Of a stretch of DNA of 64,000 nt, positions 34,807-43,635 are shown one piece after another. The stretch comes from Epilithonimonas hungarica. Lineage in GTDB: Bacteria; Bacteroidota; Bacteroidia; Flavobacteriales; Weeksellaceae. Each line of letters begins with the position of its first letter. The stretch's first letter is position 1. The position numbers were made by a program, and so were the translations under genes. The notes beneath the pieces are model-generated. The model ran no database searches, was not told the DNA's origin, and was given only the letters and a program-made list of their open reading frames with translations. The stretch spans positions 341,744 through 405,743 of the forward strand of contig NZ_FNBH01000004.1 in assembly GCF_900102265.1 (NCBI RefSeq), in the 5' to 3' direction.

Positions 34807-35943
34807 TTATATATTTTCTGAGACCTTGTTTTTTAATAAGCTTCTTTTTTTATTGATCTTATTCAATTTTACTAGCAAAAAGATAATTATAGAACCTAAA
34901 AGCACTGAGGTCAATGATATGATTGTGATATATTTTTGATCGGTATATTTCTTTTCTTCTTCGTTTTGACTATTTTCTTGAAGTATTAACTTATTGACCC
35001 ACTTTGCTGCATCGCGATTACTTTGTTCTACATTCATCAAAAAAATTTGCTCATAATAATCGTGTTTCTTAATATCATTCAGCTGTAGGAAATTTTCTGA
35101 AAGTAACTTAAAAACCTCATTTTCTATATCGTCTCTTGCAGGAGCATTCTTTCTTTTTTCCAATATATCAAAAAGTATTTCATTTGAAGGTCCCGGTTTT
35201 CCTTCAAGAGAAAGGATATTTGCCTGTCCCAGTGCAATGAACGATTCTTGTAGTTCTATAAATTGCGGTGGATACGGGCGTGATGACTCATTGGGGTTGA
35301 TACTGGCGAGTTTTAAACTTTCTGAAGCCTCATTAAGCTTTTTTTGTTGTATCAGTGCATAAGCCCTGTTGAGGTAAGCTAACTTGATATTGATCTCTGC
35401 CAAAGGATTTTTTGAATTGACATATTGATTGATTGCCTTGTTGAAGTAAGAAAAGGCAATGTCGCTATCCAAGCTGTAGAAGTAATTCATTCCTTTCAGA
35501 TAAAAAATATTTCCTTTAACTAGATTCAGAGAGTCGGAAATTTTCGGTGAAGACAATAGCAGTTCTGCCTGGTCCAGATAGATCCTTGTCTTCTCATTAA
35601 GCTGCAAAAATTGATAAGTATTCCCAAGGATGCCTAAAATTTTTATCTTGGTTACAACGTCATTTTTATTGTCAGCAATCTTCAAAGCGTCATTTCCATA
35701 TCTGACAACATCAAGGGGATTTTGCAAAAGATTTGACGTATTGGTCAGTATAAAGAGAGCTTGCAGCTTGTCCTGGTGATTCAACATATTACTGTTATAG
35801 GCCTTTTTGGCAAGTTCAAATGATTCTTTTGGGTCAACAAGCATCAGCTTCTCGGCCTTCTTCAAAATGTCCTCATTCTTCCGCCCGTTTGCTCCGGCAA
35901 GAGTTCCCAAAAAAAATAATATTATTAAAATCCAATTCCTCAT
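34807..35943 (-). CDS. TPR-rich, membrane-anchored partner of AraC regulator (module 1)
   Basis: A 378-residue protein with a signal peptide or N-terminal anchor (MRNWILIILFFLGTLAGANG). Helical repeats of TPR type occupy about residues 25-320 (for example ILGNTYQFLQLNEKTRIYLD, IFYLKGMNYFYSLDSDIAFSY, YLNRAYALIQQKKLNEASE). One TM helix lies near 340-360, and the cytoplasmic tail is only about 18 residues with no DNA-binding domain. It overlaps the upstream regulator gene by 4 bp. The organisation equals that of the regulator minus its HTH, so it could be a periplasmic co-sensor or modulator. It is paralogous to the gene at 40847-41920. Confidence 0.75.
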   Translation of the reverse strand: MRNWILIILFFLGTLAGANGRKNEDILKKAEKLMLVDPKESFELAKKAYNSNMLNHQDKLQALFILTNTSNLLQNPLDVVRYGNDALKIADNKNDVVTKIKILGILGNTYQFLQLNEKTRIYLDQAELLLSSPKISDSLNLVKGNIFYLKGMNYFYSLDSDIAFSYFNKAINQYVNSKNPLAEINIKLAYLNRAYALIQQKKLNEASESLKLASINPNESSRPYPPQFIELQESFIALGQANILSLEGKPGPSNEILFDILEKRKNAPARDDIENEVFKLLSENFLQLNDIKKHDYYEQIFLMNVEQSNRDAAKWVNKLILQENSQNEEEKKYTDQKYITIISLTSVLLGSIIIFLLVKLNKINKKRSLLKNKVSENI

Positions 35944-37370
35944 TCTTCTTTCTGTTTTAATAATTGAATATAGTTGGCAGGCGACATTCCTGTAACCGTT
36001 TTAAAAACTGCTGTAAAGGCGCTATGTGTTGAGAAACCGCTTTCTTCGGCCAGATATTTGATTTTATAACTTCTGTAGATGGGCTTATCCTTAAGCTTGT
36101 TGATAATGTAATTGATCCTTAATTCATTAATGTAGGCATTGAAGTTCTTTTGTTTGTGCGTATTAATAGTTTCGGATAAATATTTGGTATTGGTTTCCAG
36201 TTTTTTAGCAAGGCTTTGGAGAGAGATATCCGTTTTTATGTAATCCTCAGTATTCTCAAAATCATCCAGTTTTTTCAACAGTATATTCTCTGTCTTTTCA
36301 GAGATCGCCTGTTGCTGAGGTGCTTTTTTTTCCTTCAGCAAATTGATCCTGAGTATAAAGTTTTGATATTCTTTGACCTGGGAATTGATTTGAAAGAATC
36401 TTATCACAATCAATATTATGATCAGCGTTGAAATGCCAATGATTGAGAATAATATTTTTTTTCGGTTTTTCAGTAGAGATTCCTGTTCGGTCCTAAAATT
36501 ATCTTCTAAAATGTTAAACCATTTGTTTTTTGCTGAAAATCGGGTTTGATTAAGTGCTTTTAACAATAGATCTTTCTTTTCAACAGTTTCCTTATAATTA
36601 TCGTAAGCCTGCGTTTTGGCATATAATTTTGCCATTATATCATAATAGCAATATTTCAGGTTAAGATTGGTCGTTTGTTCAAGAGATTCTTTAGGAAGCT
36701 CAGAGATCATCTTTTTTGCAGCCTCCAGTTTATTATTATTGATCAAATAATTAGCATATACAATTTTGAATTGAAGGTCATTTTTATACAGATTATAAAT
36801 ATTTGTAAGAAAAAAACTGTCAGTAGGATCCTTGTCATGATCTGCAAGAAAACCCATCAGGTAAAGCAAGCTTTCTCTTGCTATCATAAGGTTGCAGGAT
36901 TGTGCCTTTATCAAAATATTGGAAAGTTCTTGTTTACTTTCCACTGGTCTACTTTGATTCAACCGATTAAGAAAAGTCATTATTTCCTTAGAAAAGAGTA
37001 TATCCTTGTCTTGCGAAGCTTTTATAAATTCGGAGTCATAGTAAATTCGAAGATAATATAGAATACTTTGTTTCAGTACAATAATATCCGGCGAGAGATT
37101 TTCATCAGAGGATGAGATCTTCTTTAGCGCATCTGTTAGATTATTTTGAAAAAACGATGATTTGATTCTGAGATAATCCAATTTCTGTTGTTCTTCAGAG
37201 TTTAACATAAAGTTTTTTTCAAGATAGTCTAAAACTTCTGAAGCCTTTTCGGGTGCAAGAGTCATCTCAAATCCAGCCTTCTGAAAAAGCTGTTTTTTTT
37301 CCTGGTCAATGGGTTTGCCAAAAACAAAAAGAATACAAAAGTTAAAAAGAAAAACAATCAGTTTCTTCAC
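35940..37370 (-). CDS. transmembrane AraC-type regulator with TPR-like sensor (module 1)
   Basis: A 476-residue one-component regulator. The N-terminal signal/anchor is about 1-18, followed by a periplasmic alpha-helical repeat region of about 290 residues. A TM helix comes next (ILFSIIGISTLIIILIVIRF, near 305-324), then a charged linker and a C-terminal AraC-type domain with SLQSLAKKLETNTKYLSETI and AYINELRINYIINKLKDKP. It closes with YLAEESGFSTHSAFTAVFKT and the signature TGMSPANYIQLL. The layout means a periplasmic signal is passed across the membrane to a cytoplasmic DNA-binding domain. It is divergent from an ELWxxDGT cargo gene and upstream of two more T9SS cargo genes, which are candidate targets. 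Confidence 0.85.
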   Translation of the reverse strand: MKKLIVFLFNFCILFVFGKPIDQEKKQLFQKAGFEMTLAPEKASEVLDYLEKNFMLNSEEQQKLDYLRIKSSFFQNNLTDALKKISSSDENLSPDIIVLKQSILYYLRIYYDSEFIKASQDKDILFSKEIMTFLNRLNQSRPVESKQELSNILIKAQSCNLMIARESLLYLMGFLADHDKDPTDSFFLTNIYNLYKNDLQFKIVYANYLINNNKLEAAKKMISELPKESLEQTTNLNLKYCYYDIMAKLYAKTQAYDNYKETVEKKDLLLKALNQTRFSAKNKWFNILEDNFRTEQESLLKNRKKILFSIIGISTLIIILIVIRFFQINSQVKEYQNFILRINLLKEKKAPQQQAISEKTENILLKKLDDFENTEDYIKTDISLQSLAKKLETNTKYLSETINTHKQKNFNAYINELRINYIINKLKDKPIYRSYKIKYLAEESGFSTHSAFTAVFKTVTGMSPANYIQLLKQKEE

Positions 37371-37681
37371 TGGTTTATTAATTGAATGATAAAATTATGT
37401 TTTTCTTTTGAAACCGCAATTTTTTATTGAAAATATTCATTCAAACAACTGTTAGGACAGGTTTCTATTTAAAGATATGATTGTTTAAGTTGATAATGTG
37501 TAATTAATTGTGTGACAGATTGTTGTAGTTGTTTTTATGATTGTCAAAATTACAGAATCTTTCTTGATTCTGTTAGTGATGTTGTTTAGAAATGCTGTAG
37601 GTCTTTATAATTTAGATGCCAGCAAGACCTGATCTATCTTCGGACACTCACTAGAATTATCATAAAAATAAATTAAACAGC
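37371..37681. other. divergent control region between regulator 1 and ELWxxDGT gene 1
   Basis: 311 bp without an ORF. It contains a perfect 8-bp inverted repeat ACAGAATC-N6-GATTCTGT (37552-37573) not followed by a T-tract, which makes it a candidate operator for the adjacent AraC protein. Other promoter elements are unclear. Confidence 0.4.
37552..37573. promoter_or_regulatory. candidate operator, inverted repeat
   Basis: ACAGAATC-TTTCTT-GATTCTGT lies about 110 bp before the ELWxxDGT gene and 180 bp before the divergent regulator. It has no terminator features. Assignment as an operator is inference. Confidence 0.35.
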
Positions 37682-39139
37682 ATGAGAAAAATTAACTATT
37701 TTATTATTTTATTAAGCGGCTTAGTAACTGCGCAAACAACTTTTACATTGGTAAAGGATATCTATCCCGGTGCAGTGGGATCATCGCCATCCAATCTAAC
37801 CATTTACAATGGCAAGCTTTATTTTTCGGCCAGTTCATTAGTTGATGGAGCTTCAATTGGTAATGAATTATGGGAAAGTGACGGGACAGAGGCCGGAACC
37901 AAACTGGTAGCAGATATTATTCCCGGAAACTCTTCATCGTCGCCTGCAGCATTATTTGTTTTCAATAACAAGATTTATTTCAGTGGTTCGAACGTTGTTA
38001 ACGGTTCTAATGTTTCAGGACTTCTGCTTTCCTACGATGAGACCAATGGTGTACAAACCGTATCAACTGTGCCAAAATACAGCACCAGCTTTACCAAAGT
38101 TGGCGACCGGCTTTATTTTAAGTCGACCAACACATCGGTAACACCAAATACCCAAAGATTATACTTTATTGAGGGCGGTGCTCAGCCAGTGATCGCTGAT
38201 GATAACCTTAATGTTAATACCATAGGTTTCGTAGGGAACAAGGTCATTGCAAATGCACAATTCGCCAATGCATCCAGCCCATTTTTAACACAACTCTTTG
38301 GCTTTGATGGTTCAACATCAAATCTTATTAAGGCAATAAACCCTTCCACATCGTCCTATCCGCAGTATTTTACGTACAGTGCAGCGCTGGGTAAAACATT
38401 TTTTAATGCCAACGGAGGCAACGGGGCAGAACCTTGGATGACGGATGGGACAGAAGCCGGAACGACTATTGTTAAAGATATTAATGTTTCTAGCGGTACT
38501 TCAGGTTCTGGTCCTATCAACTTTACGGAGTATAATGGTAAGGTCTATTTTTCAGCATCTGACGGGATTACAAGCGGTTCAGAGCTTTGGGTAACAGATG
38601 GTACAGAACAAGGTACTAAAATGCTAAAAGATATAGCACCGGGAACTGCTGGATCGTTCCCTGAGAAAATGGTTGTCTATAAAGATAAATTGTATTTCTT
38701 TGCGACTAATGCTTCCAACGTAAAGCAACTCTGGGAAACCGACGGCACAGAAGAGGGAACTAAAGCACTGGCATCAGTGGCCTCGGTATCAAGTTTTATC
38801 ACTTACAATGATAAATTATATTTTTCCGGAAGAATCGGAAGTACGGATACCGTTGGAGTAGAGCTCTATCAGGTCAATTTGCCAACAGGGACTTTAAATA
38901 TCTCTGAATCGAATGCAAAAACGCTAGTTTATCCTAATCCAACGACCGGAAATGTATTTGTTTCAAATATCAGCGAGGGGAACTTCGAGCTATTTGATTT
39001 ATCTGGTAAACTTGTTCAAAGCGGTATCTTTAATAATAATAAGATCGTTATTGATCGTACAAGCGGCACATATATATTAAAAGTAAGATCTTCCGGTGGC
39101 AAACAGGCAAAACTGGTTACAAAACTAATAATAAAATAA
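37682..39139 (+). CDS. T9SS type A ELWxxDGT-repeat protein 1
   Basis: A 485-residue secreted protein. The signal peptide (MRKINYFIILLSGLVTAQ) is followed by a beta-propeller-like body with four ELWxxDGT repeats, reading ELWESDGTEAGTKLV, EPWMTDGTEAGTTIV, ELWVTDGTEQGTKML and QLWETDGTEEGTKAL. The units between carry a YNGKLYFSA strand. The last 70 residues are a type A sorting domain (LVYPNPTTGNVFVS, FELFDLSGKLVQ, GTYILKVRSS). ELWxxDGT proteins are common surface proteins of unknown role. This copy lies between the two oppositely oriented regulator modules and is closely similar to the gene at 42163. Confidence 0.88.
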   Translation: MRKINYFIILLSGLVTAQTTFTLVKDIYPGAVGSSPSNLTIYNGKLYFSASSLVDGASIGNELWESDGTEAGTKLVADIIPGNSSSSPAALFVFNNKIYFSGSNVVNGSNVSGLLLSYDETNGVQTVSTVPKYSTSFTKVGDRLYFKSTNTSVTPNTQRLYFIEGGAQPVIADDNLNVNTIGFVGNKVIANAQFANASSPFLTQLFGFDGSTSNLIKAINPSTSSYPQYFTYSAALGKTFFNANGGNGAEPWMTDGTEAGTTIVKDINVSSGTSGSGPINFTEYNGKVYFSASDGITSGSELWVTDGTEQGTKMLKDIAPGTAGSFPEKMVVYKDKLYFFATNASNVKQLWETDGTEEGTKALASVASVSSFITYNDKLYFSGRIGSTDTVGVELYQVNLPTGTLNISESNAKTLVYPNPTTGNVFVSNISEGNFELFDLSGKLVQSGIFNNNKIVIDRTSGTYILKVRSSGGKQAKLVTKLIIK

Positions 39140-39175
39140 CGCTCATTACTTGCATTTATATTAATGGGTACAATG

Positions 39176-39207
39176 TAGAAAGAGTCTTTTAAGACTCTTT
39201 CTATTTT
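39176..39207 (+). terminator. terminator after ELWxxDGT gene 1
   Basis: TAGAAAGAGTCTT and AAGACTCTTTCTA form a perfect 13-bp stem with a minimal loop, followed by TTTT. The stem is AT-rich but long. Confidence 0.75.
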
Positions 39208-39372
39208 AAATACTAAAATATTCCATGACCAATTTTTAGCTATATGTAATACTCTTTAAATGATTTGTTAAAACGGCTTACAAGCTCTCATTCAAATAAC
39301 ATTTCAATACATTCTCCAAGAAAACATTCTTAGCATCATTGTAACACAGAAAAAAATAATAAATTAATTACT

Positions 39373-39380
39373 TATTTTTG
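39373..39380 (+). promoter_or_regulatory. possible -7 box TATTTTTG before regulator 2
   Basis: TATTTTTG fits TAnnTTTG and ends 9 nt before the ATG at 39390, which would make the transcript almost leaderless. No TTG at the right upstream spacing was found. Confidence 0.3.
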
Positions 39381-39389
39381 TGAATCAAT

Positions 39390-40850
39390 ATGATGGACAG
39401 AATTAAGAAGATAAGAATGTTTTTCAGTGCACACCGCATTTTGCGGTTACTGTGTTTCTTTTTCTATGTTTTTTGTGCATCACAGACAAAAAACGATGTG
39501 GGCATCCTTAGGGAGGAAATTCTTGATAAGATGCAGTACGAAAACCATAATGTAGAAGACCTGATCAAATATTATTCTAAAATATCACCAAGTGATGCTC
39601 AAATTCTCAATATAAAGTTTCTGCTTCTAAAAGGGAAGTATGAAGAGGGCTTGAATAATATGTTTTTGCTGGAGAATTCTGCGAAAAAGGACAAAGGTTC
39701 GGAATTGTTTTTCCAGTATCAATGTCTTTACGGGCAGGTCTGTCAAATGCTTGGTCTGACAGGTGAAGTTGATAATGTAAGAAACAATTTGAATCATACC
39801 AAGTTTGCCAAAGCTACTGCTTTTACAGACCTGGCACTTGATAAAACAAGCTTTGAAATTTTTACGTTGGCCGATCGGGCAGCTATTCTGAGATCTGCTA
39901 TAAAAAACTATAAAAGAACAAACAACGTCGTAGGATCGATTCAGTCCAATCTTTGGCTTGCAGAGACATTGGGAAATGATGACCCCGAATCAAAGATCGC
40001 TTTGGACTCGGCCTTGTCCTTATTTAAGAAATCGGATCCGGGAATTTATTACGCAATGCTGATTGACAATTATTTTTCAAAAATTTATTTGAAGCAAAAT
40101 AATGCTCTGGCAGCATTCGATCTTTTGGAAAAATACCGGGATTCTGCTAAAGATATTTCCAATATGAATCTTAAGGCCGATTTTTATAGAAATCTTGCAA
40201 CATCTTCAGCCAGGGTAGGAGATTTTAGTAATTTAGATCATATCAATAGATTTTACTTTACAATAGTAGAAGAGCAAAATGCAAAAAGAGCTGTAGCCAG
40301 GGCAATGCTTGTCAACCATATCAACAAAGTGAATGATGAAAAGCTGAAGTCACAGAAGTATTTGTTCAGAAAGATCTACATTACGATCTTTCTCGCTTTT
40401 ATCTGTGGATTAGCCGTTGTTTACTTTTTGTATAGAAGTAAGAAAAAGAAAGCGGAAGAATCTGTGGTTGAAACAGATGCTAAAAACTTTGTAATACCGG
40501 ACAAGACAGAAAAAAGGATTTTGAAAAAACTTGAAGAATTTGAGAATAAGCAGAAGTATATCCAGAAAAATGTTTCATTAAAAATGTTGGCGCAACAGTT
40601 TGACACCAATCCCAACTATCTTTCAGAGATTGTAAATAATCATAAAAACTCAAACTTCAATACGTACATCAATAACCTCAGAGTAGATTATATTGTTGAG
40701 AAAATCAGACAGGACCCGGAATATAGAAAATATAAGGTCAGTTATCTGGCAGACGAATGCGGTTTTTCCTCACACAGTCTTTTCACAAAGATATTTAAAA
40801 ATCGAATGGACCTATCACCAACAGAGTTTCTTCAAACATTCAACGAATGA
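39390..40850 (+). CDS. transmembrane AraC-type regulator with TPR-like sensor (module 2)
   Basis: A 486-residue paralogue of the regulator at 35940-37370. After a basic N-terminus, the first hydrophobic segment (ILRLLCFFFYVFCAS) serves as signal or anchor. About 270 residues of helical repeats follow, then a TM helix near 336-354 (IYITIFLAFICGLAVVYFLY) and a Lys/Glu linker. The AraC domain has SLKMLAQQFDTNPNYLSEIV, YINNLRVDYIVEKIRQDPEY, YLADECGFSSHSLFTKIF and DLSPTEFLQTF. Start is at 39390 or the adjacent ATG at 39393. It overlaps the partner gene by 4 bp and sits just upstream of four T9SS cargo genes. Confidence 0.85.
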   Translation: MMDRIKKIRMFFSAHRILRLLCFFFYVFCASQTKNDVGILREEILDKMQYENHNVEDLIKYYSKISPSDAQILNIKFLLLKGKYEEGLNNMFLLENSAKKDKGSELFFQYQCLYGQVCQMLGLTGEVDNVRNNLNHTKFAKATAFTDLALDKTSFEIFTLADRAAILRSAIKNYKRTNNVVGSIQSNLWLAETLGNDDPESKIALDSALSLFKKSDPGIYYAMLIDNYFSKIYLKQNNALAAFDLLEKYRDSAKDISNMNLKADFYRNLATSSARVGDFSNLDHINRFYFTIVEEQNAKRAVARAMLVNHINKVNDEKLKSQKYLFRKIYITIFLAFICGLAVVYFLYRSKKKKAEESVVETDAKNFVIPDKTEKRILKKLEEFENKQKYIQKNVSLKMLAQQFDTNPNYLSEIVNNHKNSNFNTYINNLRVDYIVEKIRQDPEYRKYKVSYLADECGFSSHSLFTKIFKNRMDLSPTEFLQTFNE

Positions 40851-41920
40851 TGAGATTGTTTAACATATTGTTTCTATTTGTCGGGCTCGCTGTGAGTGCG
40901 CAACCTTCAGGAAAAGACCACCAGACCGAAGGCGCCGCTGATTTGATTTTCAGCAATCCTGAAAAATCGGCCAGGATATCTGAGAAGGCGTTTCTCGATG
41001 CAAGAAATTACAATGAGAAAATAACAGCACTTTCTAGGCTTGTGAACGCTCAGATGGTTCTGGGAGATATCAGCCAGGTGATCAACAACTGCGTCAAAGG
41101 TATCAGTTTGTCTAAGGAAAAAAACGATAAAATAAACCAGATACGTTTTCTTTCGATGCTGGGAAATCAGTACCAGCAGCTCAATATGAACAATGAAGCG
41201 AAGAAAAATCTTGATGAGGCAGAAAATCTTATCAATGCAATAGATCTTCCTAAAGATCTCTTATTCATTAAAGGAAATGTTTATAACGTCAAGGGAATTG
41301 TATTTAAAAATGAACTGAATTGCGAGTTTGCGGTCAAATATTTTGATAAAGCTCTCGATGTTTATAACAAGCTACCATCCGAAGATGTAGTAACAACGAA
41401 CAAGCTCCTGATCGATATTCAAAAAGCAGTCTGTCTTGAATCGCTTGGACATTCTGGAGAAGCTGAAAGTATCTATCAGATGATTCTAAAGAGCAACAAT
41501 CCCGGAATTGGGTACAACAAATATTTTGCATCGGTAGGCCTGGCTGATATTTATCTCAAGAGAAACGAGGTGGATAAAGCAGATAAGGTATTACAAACCA
41601 TCAACGTAAAGGAATTCAGTTCGTATGACTCAGAGCTTACAGGTTTTTTTTTCAAGTTAAAGGCACAGAGCAGTTACCTGAAGAGAGATTCGAAATCATA
41701 TCTTTATTACTTTGAAAGATATAATGAAAATCTGATGCAGATCTCAAAATCTCAGAATCAGATCATTTCACGTTTGGTCAAAAATGAAAACCAAAATTTT
41801 TCTGAAGAAAGTAATAAAAGTTTAATGCGAAATGTGGTTGTATTTTTAATATTACTTATACTATTCTCAATATTTCTAATGTTTTTTCATCATTACTTAC
41901 GAAAAAAGGCGATAATGTAG
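40847..41920 (+). CDS. TPR-rich, membrane-anchored partner of AraC regulator (module 2)
   Basis: A 357-residue paralogue of the gene at 34807-35943. The ATG overlaps the regulator's TGA (ATGATGA). It has a signal peptide (about 1-18, ending SAQ) and helical repeats over residues 25-290 (FLSMLGNQYQQLNMNNEAKK, IKGNVYNVKGIVFKNELNCE). One TM helix is near 328-348 (VVVFLILLILFSIFLMFFHH), with a short basic tail (HYLRKKAIM). It lacks any HTH. The conserved pairing and overlap in both modules imply a stoichiometric partnership with the regulator. Function unknown. Confidence 0.75.
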   Translation: MMRLFNILFLFVGLAVSAQPSGKDHQTEGAADLIFSNPEKSARISEKAFLDARNYNEKITALSRLVNAQMVLGDISQVINNCVKGISLSKEKNDKINQIRFLSMLGNQYQQLNMNNEAKKNLDEAENLINAIDLPKDLLFIKGNVYNVKGIVFKNELNCEFAVKYFDKALDVYNKLPSEDVVTTNKLLIDIQKAVCLESLGHSGEAESIYQMILKSNNPGIGYNKYFASVGLADIYLKRNEVDKADKVLQTINVKEFSSYDSELTGFFFKLKAQSSYLKRDSKSYLYYFERYNENLMQISKSQNQIISRLVKNENQNFSEESNKSLMRNVVVFLILLILFSIFLMFFHHYLRKKAIM

Positions 41921-42162
41921 AAAATTATAAAAATTCAAATGTAAATATAAATGAAACAACGGATTACATATTATTTTACACTTTCATTTTTATGTAATTT
42001 TCGTAAATGTGACAGGATACTTCTGTTTTAATTACTTCAATATTGATAATTTAGAACTTTAAATTAATAAGATAAAAAATCTATAAAGTAAATTAAATTA
42101 TAGATAATTTTTTCTGAAATCATTTTTAATAAGTTAATTAAGGTTAAATAATAATTATCAAT

Positions 42163-43620
42163 ATGAGAAAAATCAACTTTTTGGCAATTCTTTTAGGCGG
42201 GCTGCTTTCAGCACAGACAACTTTTACATTGGTGAAGGATATTAATCCTGGTACATCAAATTCGTCACCTTCTAATTTTGCGATTCTAAACGGGAAACTA
42301 TATTTCAATGCTACGTACAGTCCCACCGGATCATCAATAGGAACCGAACTTTGGGAGAGCGATGGCACAGAAGACGGAACAAAGCTGGTAATGGATATCT
42401 ATCCGGGTACTAGCTCTTCCGCACCTAGTAATCTATTTGCCTTCAATGACAAAATTTATTTTACAGGTAGTATGAGTGTGAACGGTACCAATACATCGGG
42501 ACTTCTTCTTTCGTACAATGCGACAGAAGGCCTGCAAACTGTATCTTCTACTGCAAAGTTTGCAACGTATTTTACTAAAGTTGGAAATAAGTTGTATTTC
42601 AAAGCCAACAACACTGCTGTAACACCTAATACACAGAGAATGTTTTATCTGGATGAAAACTCACAAGCTGTCATTGCAGATGATAACACTACGGTCATGA
42701 TGATCGGAACCGTTGGCACACAACTGATTGCCAATGCACAATATAAGACTGCAGCCAATCCTACCTGGTATCAGCTATTTAATTTTAATGGGGCATCATT
42801 CGATCTCTTAAAAAATATCAATACAAATGCTACTGCATATCCTCAAAATTTCTATTACAGCGCATCTCTGGGTAAAACCTTTTTTAGCGCCAATGGTGGT
42901 GAGGGTCAGGAGCTTTGGATGACAGATGGAACCGAGTCGGGGACAAAATTGGTTAAAGATATCAATACCTTTAGTGCGACAGCAGGCTCAAGCCCCAACA
43001 ATTTCATAGAGTACAACGGCAAAGTATATTTTTCTGCATCGGATGGTTCCACCACAGGTACTGAATTGTGGGTGACGGACGGTACAGAACAAGGTACTAG
43101 TCTTGTAAAAGATTTGTTTCCAGGTACATCAAGCTCCTTTCCGGAAAAAATGGTTGTCTATGGCAATAAGCTGTATTTTCTTATGAGCAATACAGGAGGT
43201 GCCAGACAGCTTTGGGAAACAGACGGTACCGAGAATGGGACAAAACTAGTTGCGTCTTTAGCAACGGCATTCGGTATGATCGTATATAATGATAATTTGT
43301 ATGTTGCAGCTAGGATCACAAATACAGATCAGGCAGGTATTGAACTTTACAAGGTCAACCTTGGCTCAGAAACACTTTCGGTCTCTGCAGATGCAACTAA
43401 AAAGCCGGTCATCTACCCAAATCCTTCCAAAGGAGAGATTAGAATCAGCAATGTATCTTCAGGTTCATTTGAATTGCTTGATACGACAGGTCGTCTGGTC
43501 AAAGCTGGGAAATTCAATGATAATAAAATCAACCTAAACTCAAAACCAGGAAACTATATTCTGAAAATCACTTCTGATGACAAGAAGGTTAACGCATCCA
43601 ACAAGGTCATTGTACAATAA
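42163..43620 (+). CDS. T9SS type A ELWxxDGT-repeat protein 2
   Basis: 485 residues, the same length as ELWxxDGT protein 1 and with an almost identical signal peptide (MRKINFLAILLGGLLSAQ). The four repeats read ELWESDGTEDGTKLV, ELWMTDGTESGTKLV, ELWVTDGTEQGTSLV and QLWETDGTENGTKLV. The sorting domain has VIYPNPSKGEIRIS, FELLDTTGRLVK and GNYILKITSD. It appears to be a recent duplicate of the gene at 37682, placed on the other side of regulator module 2. It is 15 bp upstream of the third ELWxxDGT gene, so it leads a multi-gene cargo operon. Confidence 0.88.
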   Translation: MRKINFLAILLGGLLSAQTTFTLVKDINPGTSNSSPSNFAILNGKLYFNATYSPTGSSIGTELWESDGTEDGTKLVMDIYPGTSSSAPSNLFAFNDKIYFTGSMSVNGTNTSGLLLSYNATEGLQTVSSTAKFATYFTKVGNKLYFKANNTAVTPNTQRMFYLDENSQAVIADDNTTVMMIGTVGTQLIANAQYKTAANPTWYQLFNFNGASFDLLKNINTNATAYPQNFYYSASLGKTFFSANGGEGQELWMTDGTESGTKLVKDINTFSATAGSSPNNFIEYNGKVYFSASDGSTTGTELWVTDGTEQGTSLVKDLFPGTSSSFPEKMVVYGNKLYFLMSNTGGARQLWETDGTENGTKLVASLATAFGMIVYNDNLYVAARITNTDQAGIELYKVNLGSETLSVSADATKKPVIYPNPSKGEIRISNVSSGSFELLDTTGRLVKAGKFNDNKINLNSKPGNYILKITSDDKKVNASNKVIVQ

Positions 43621-43635
43621 TTAAAAAACATCCTT

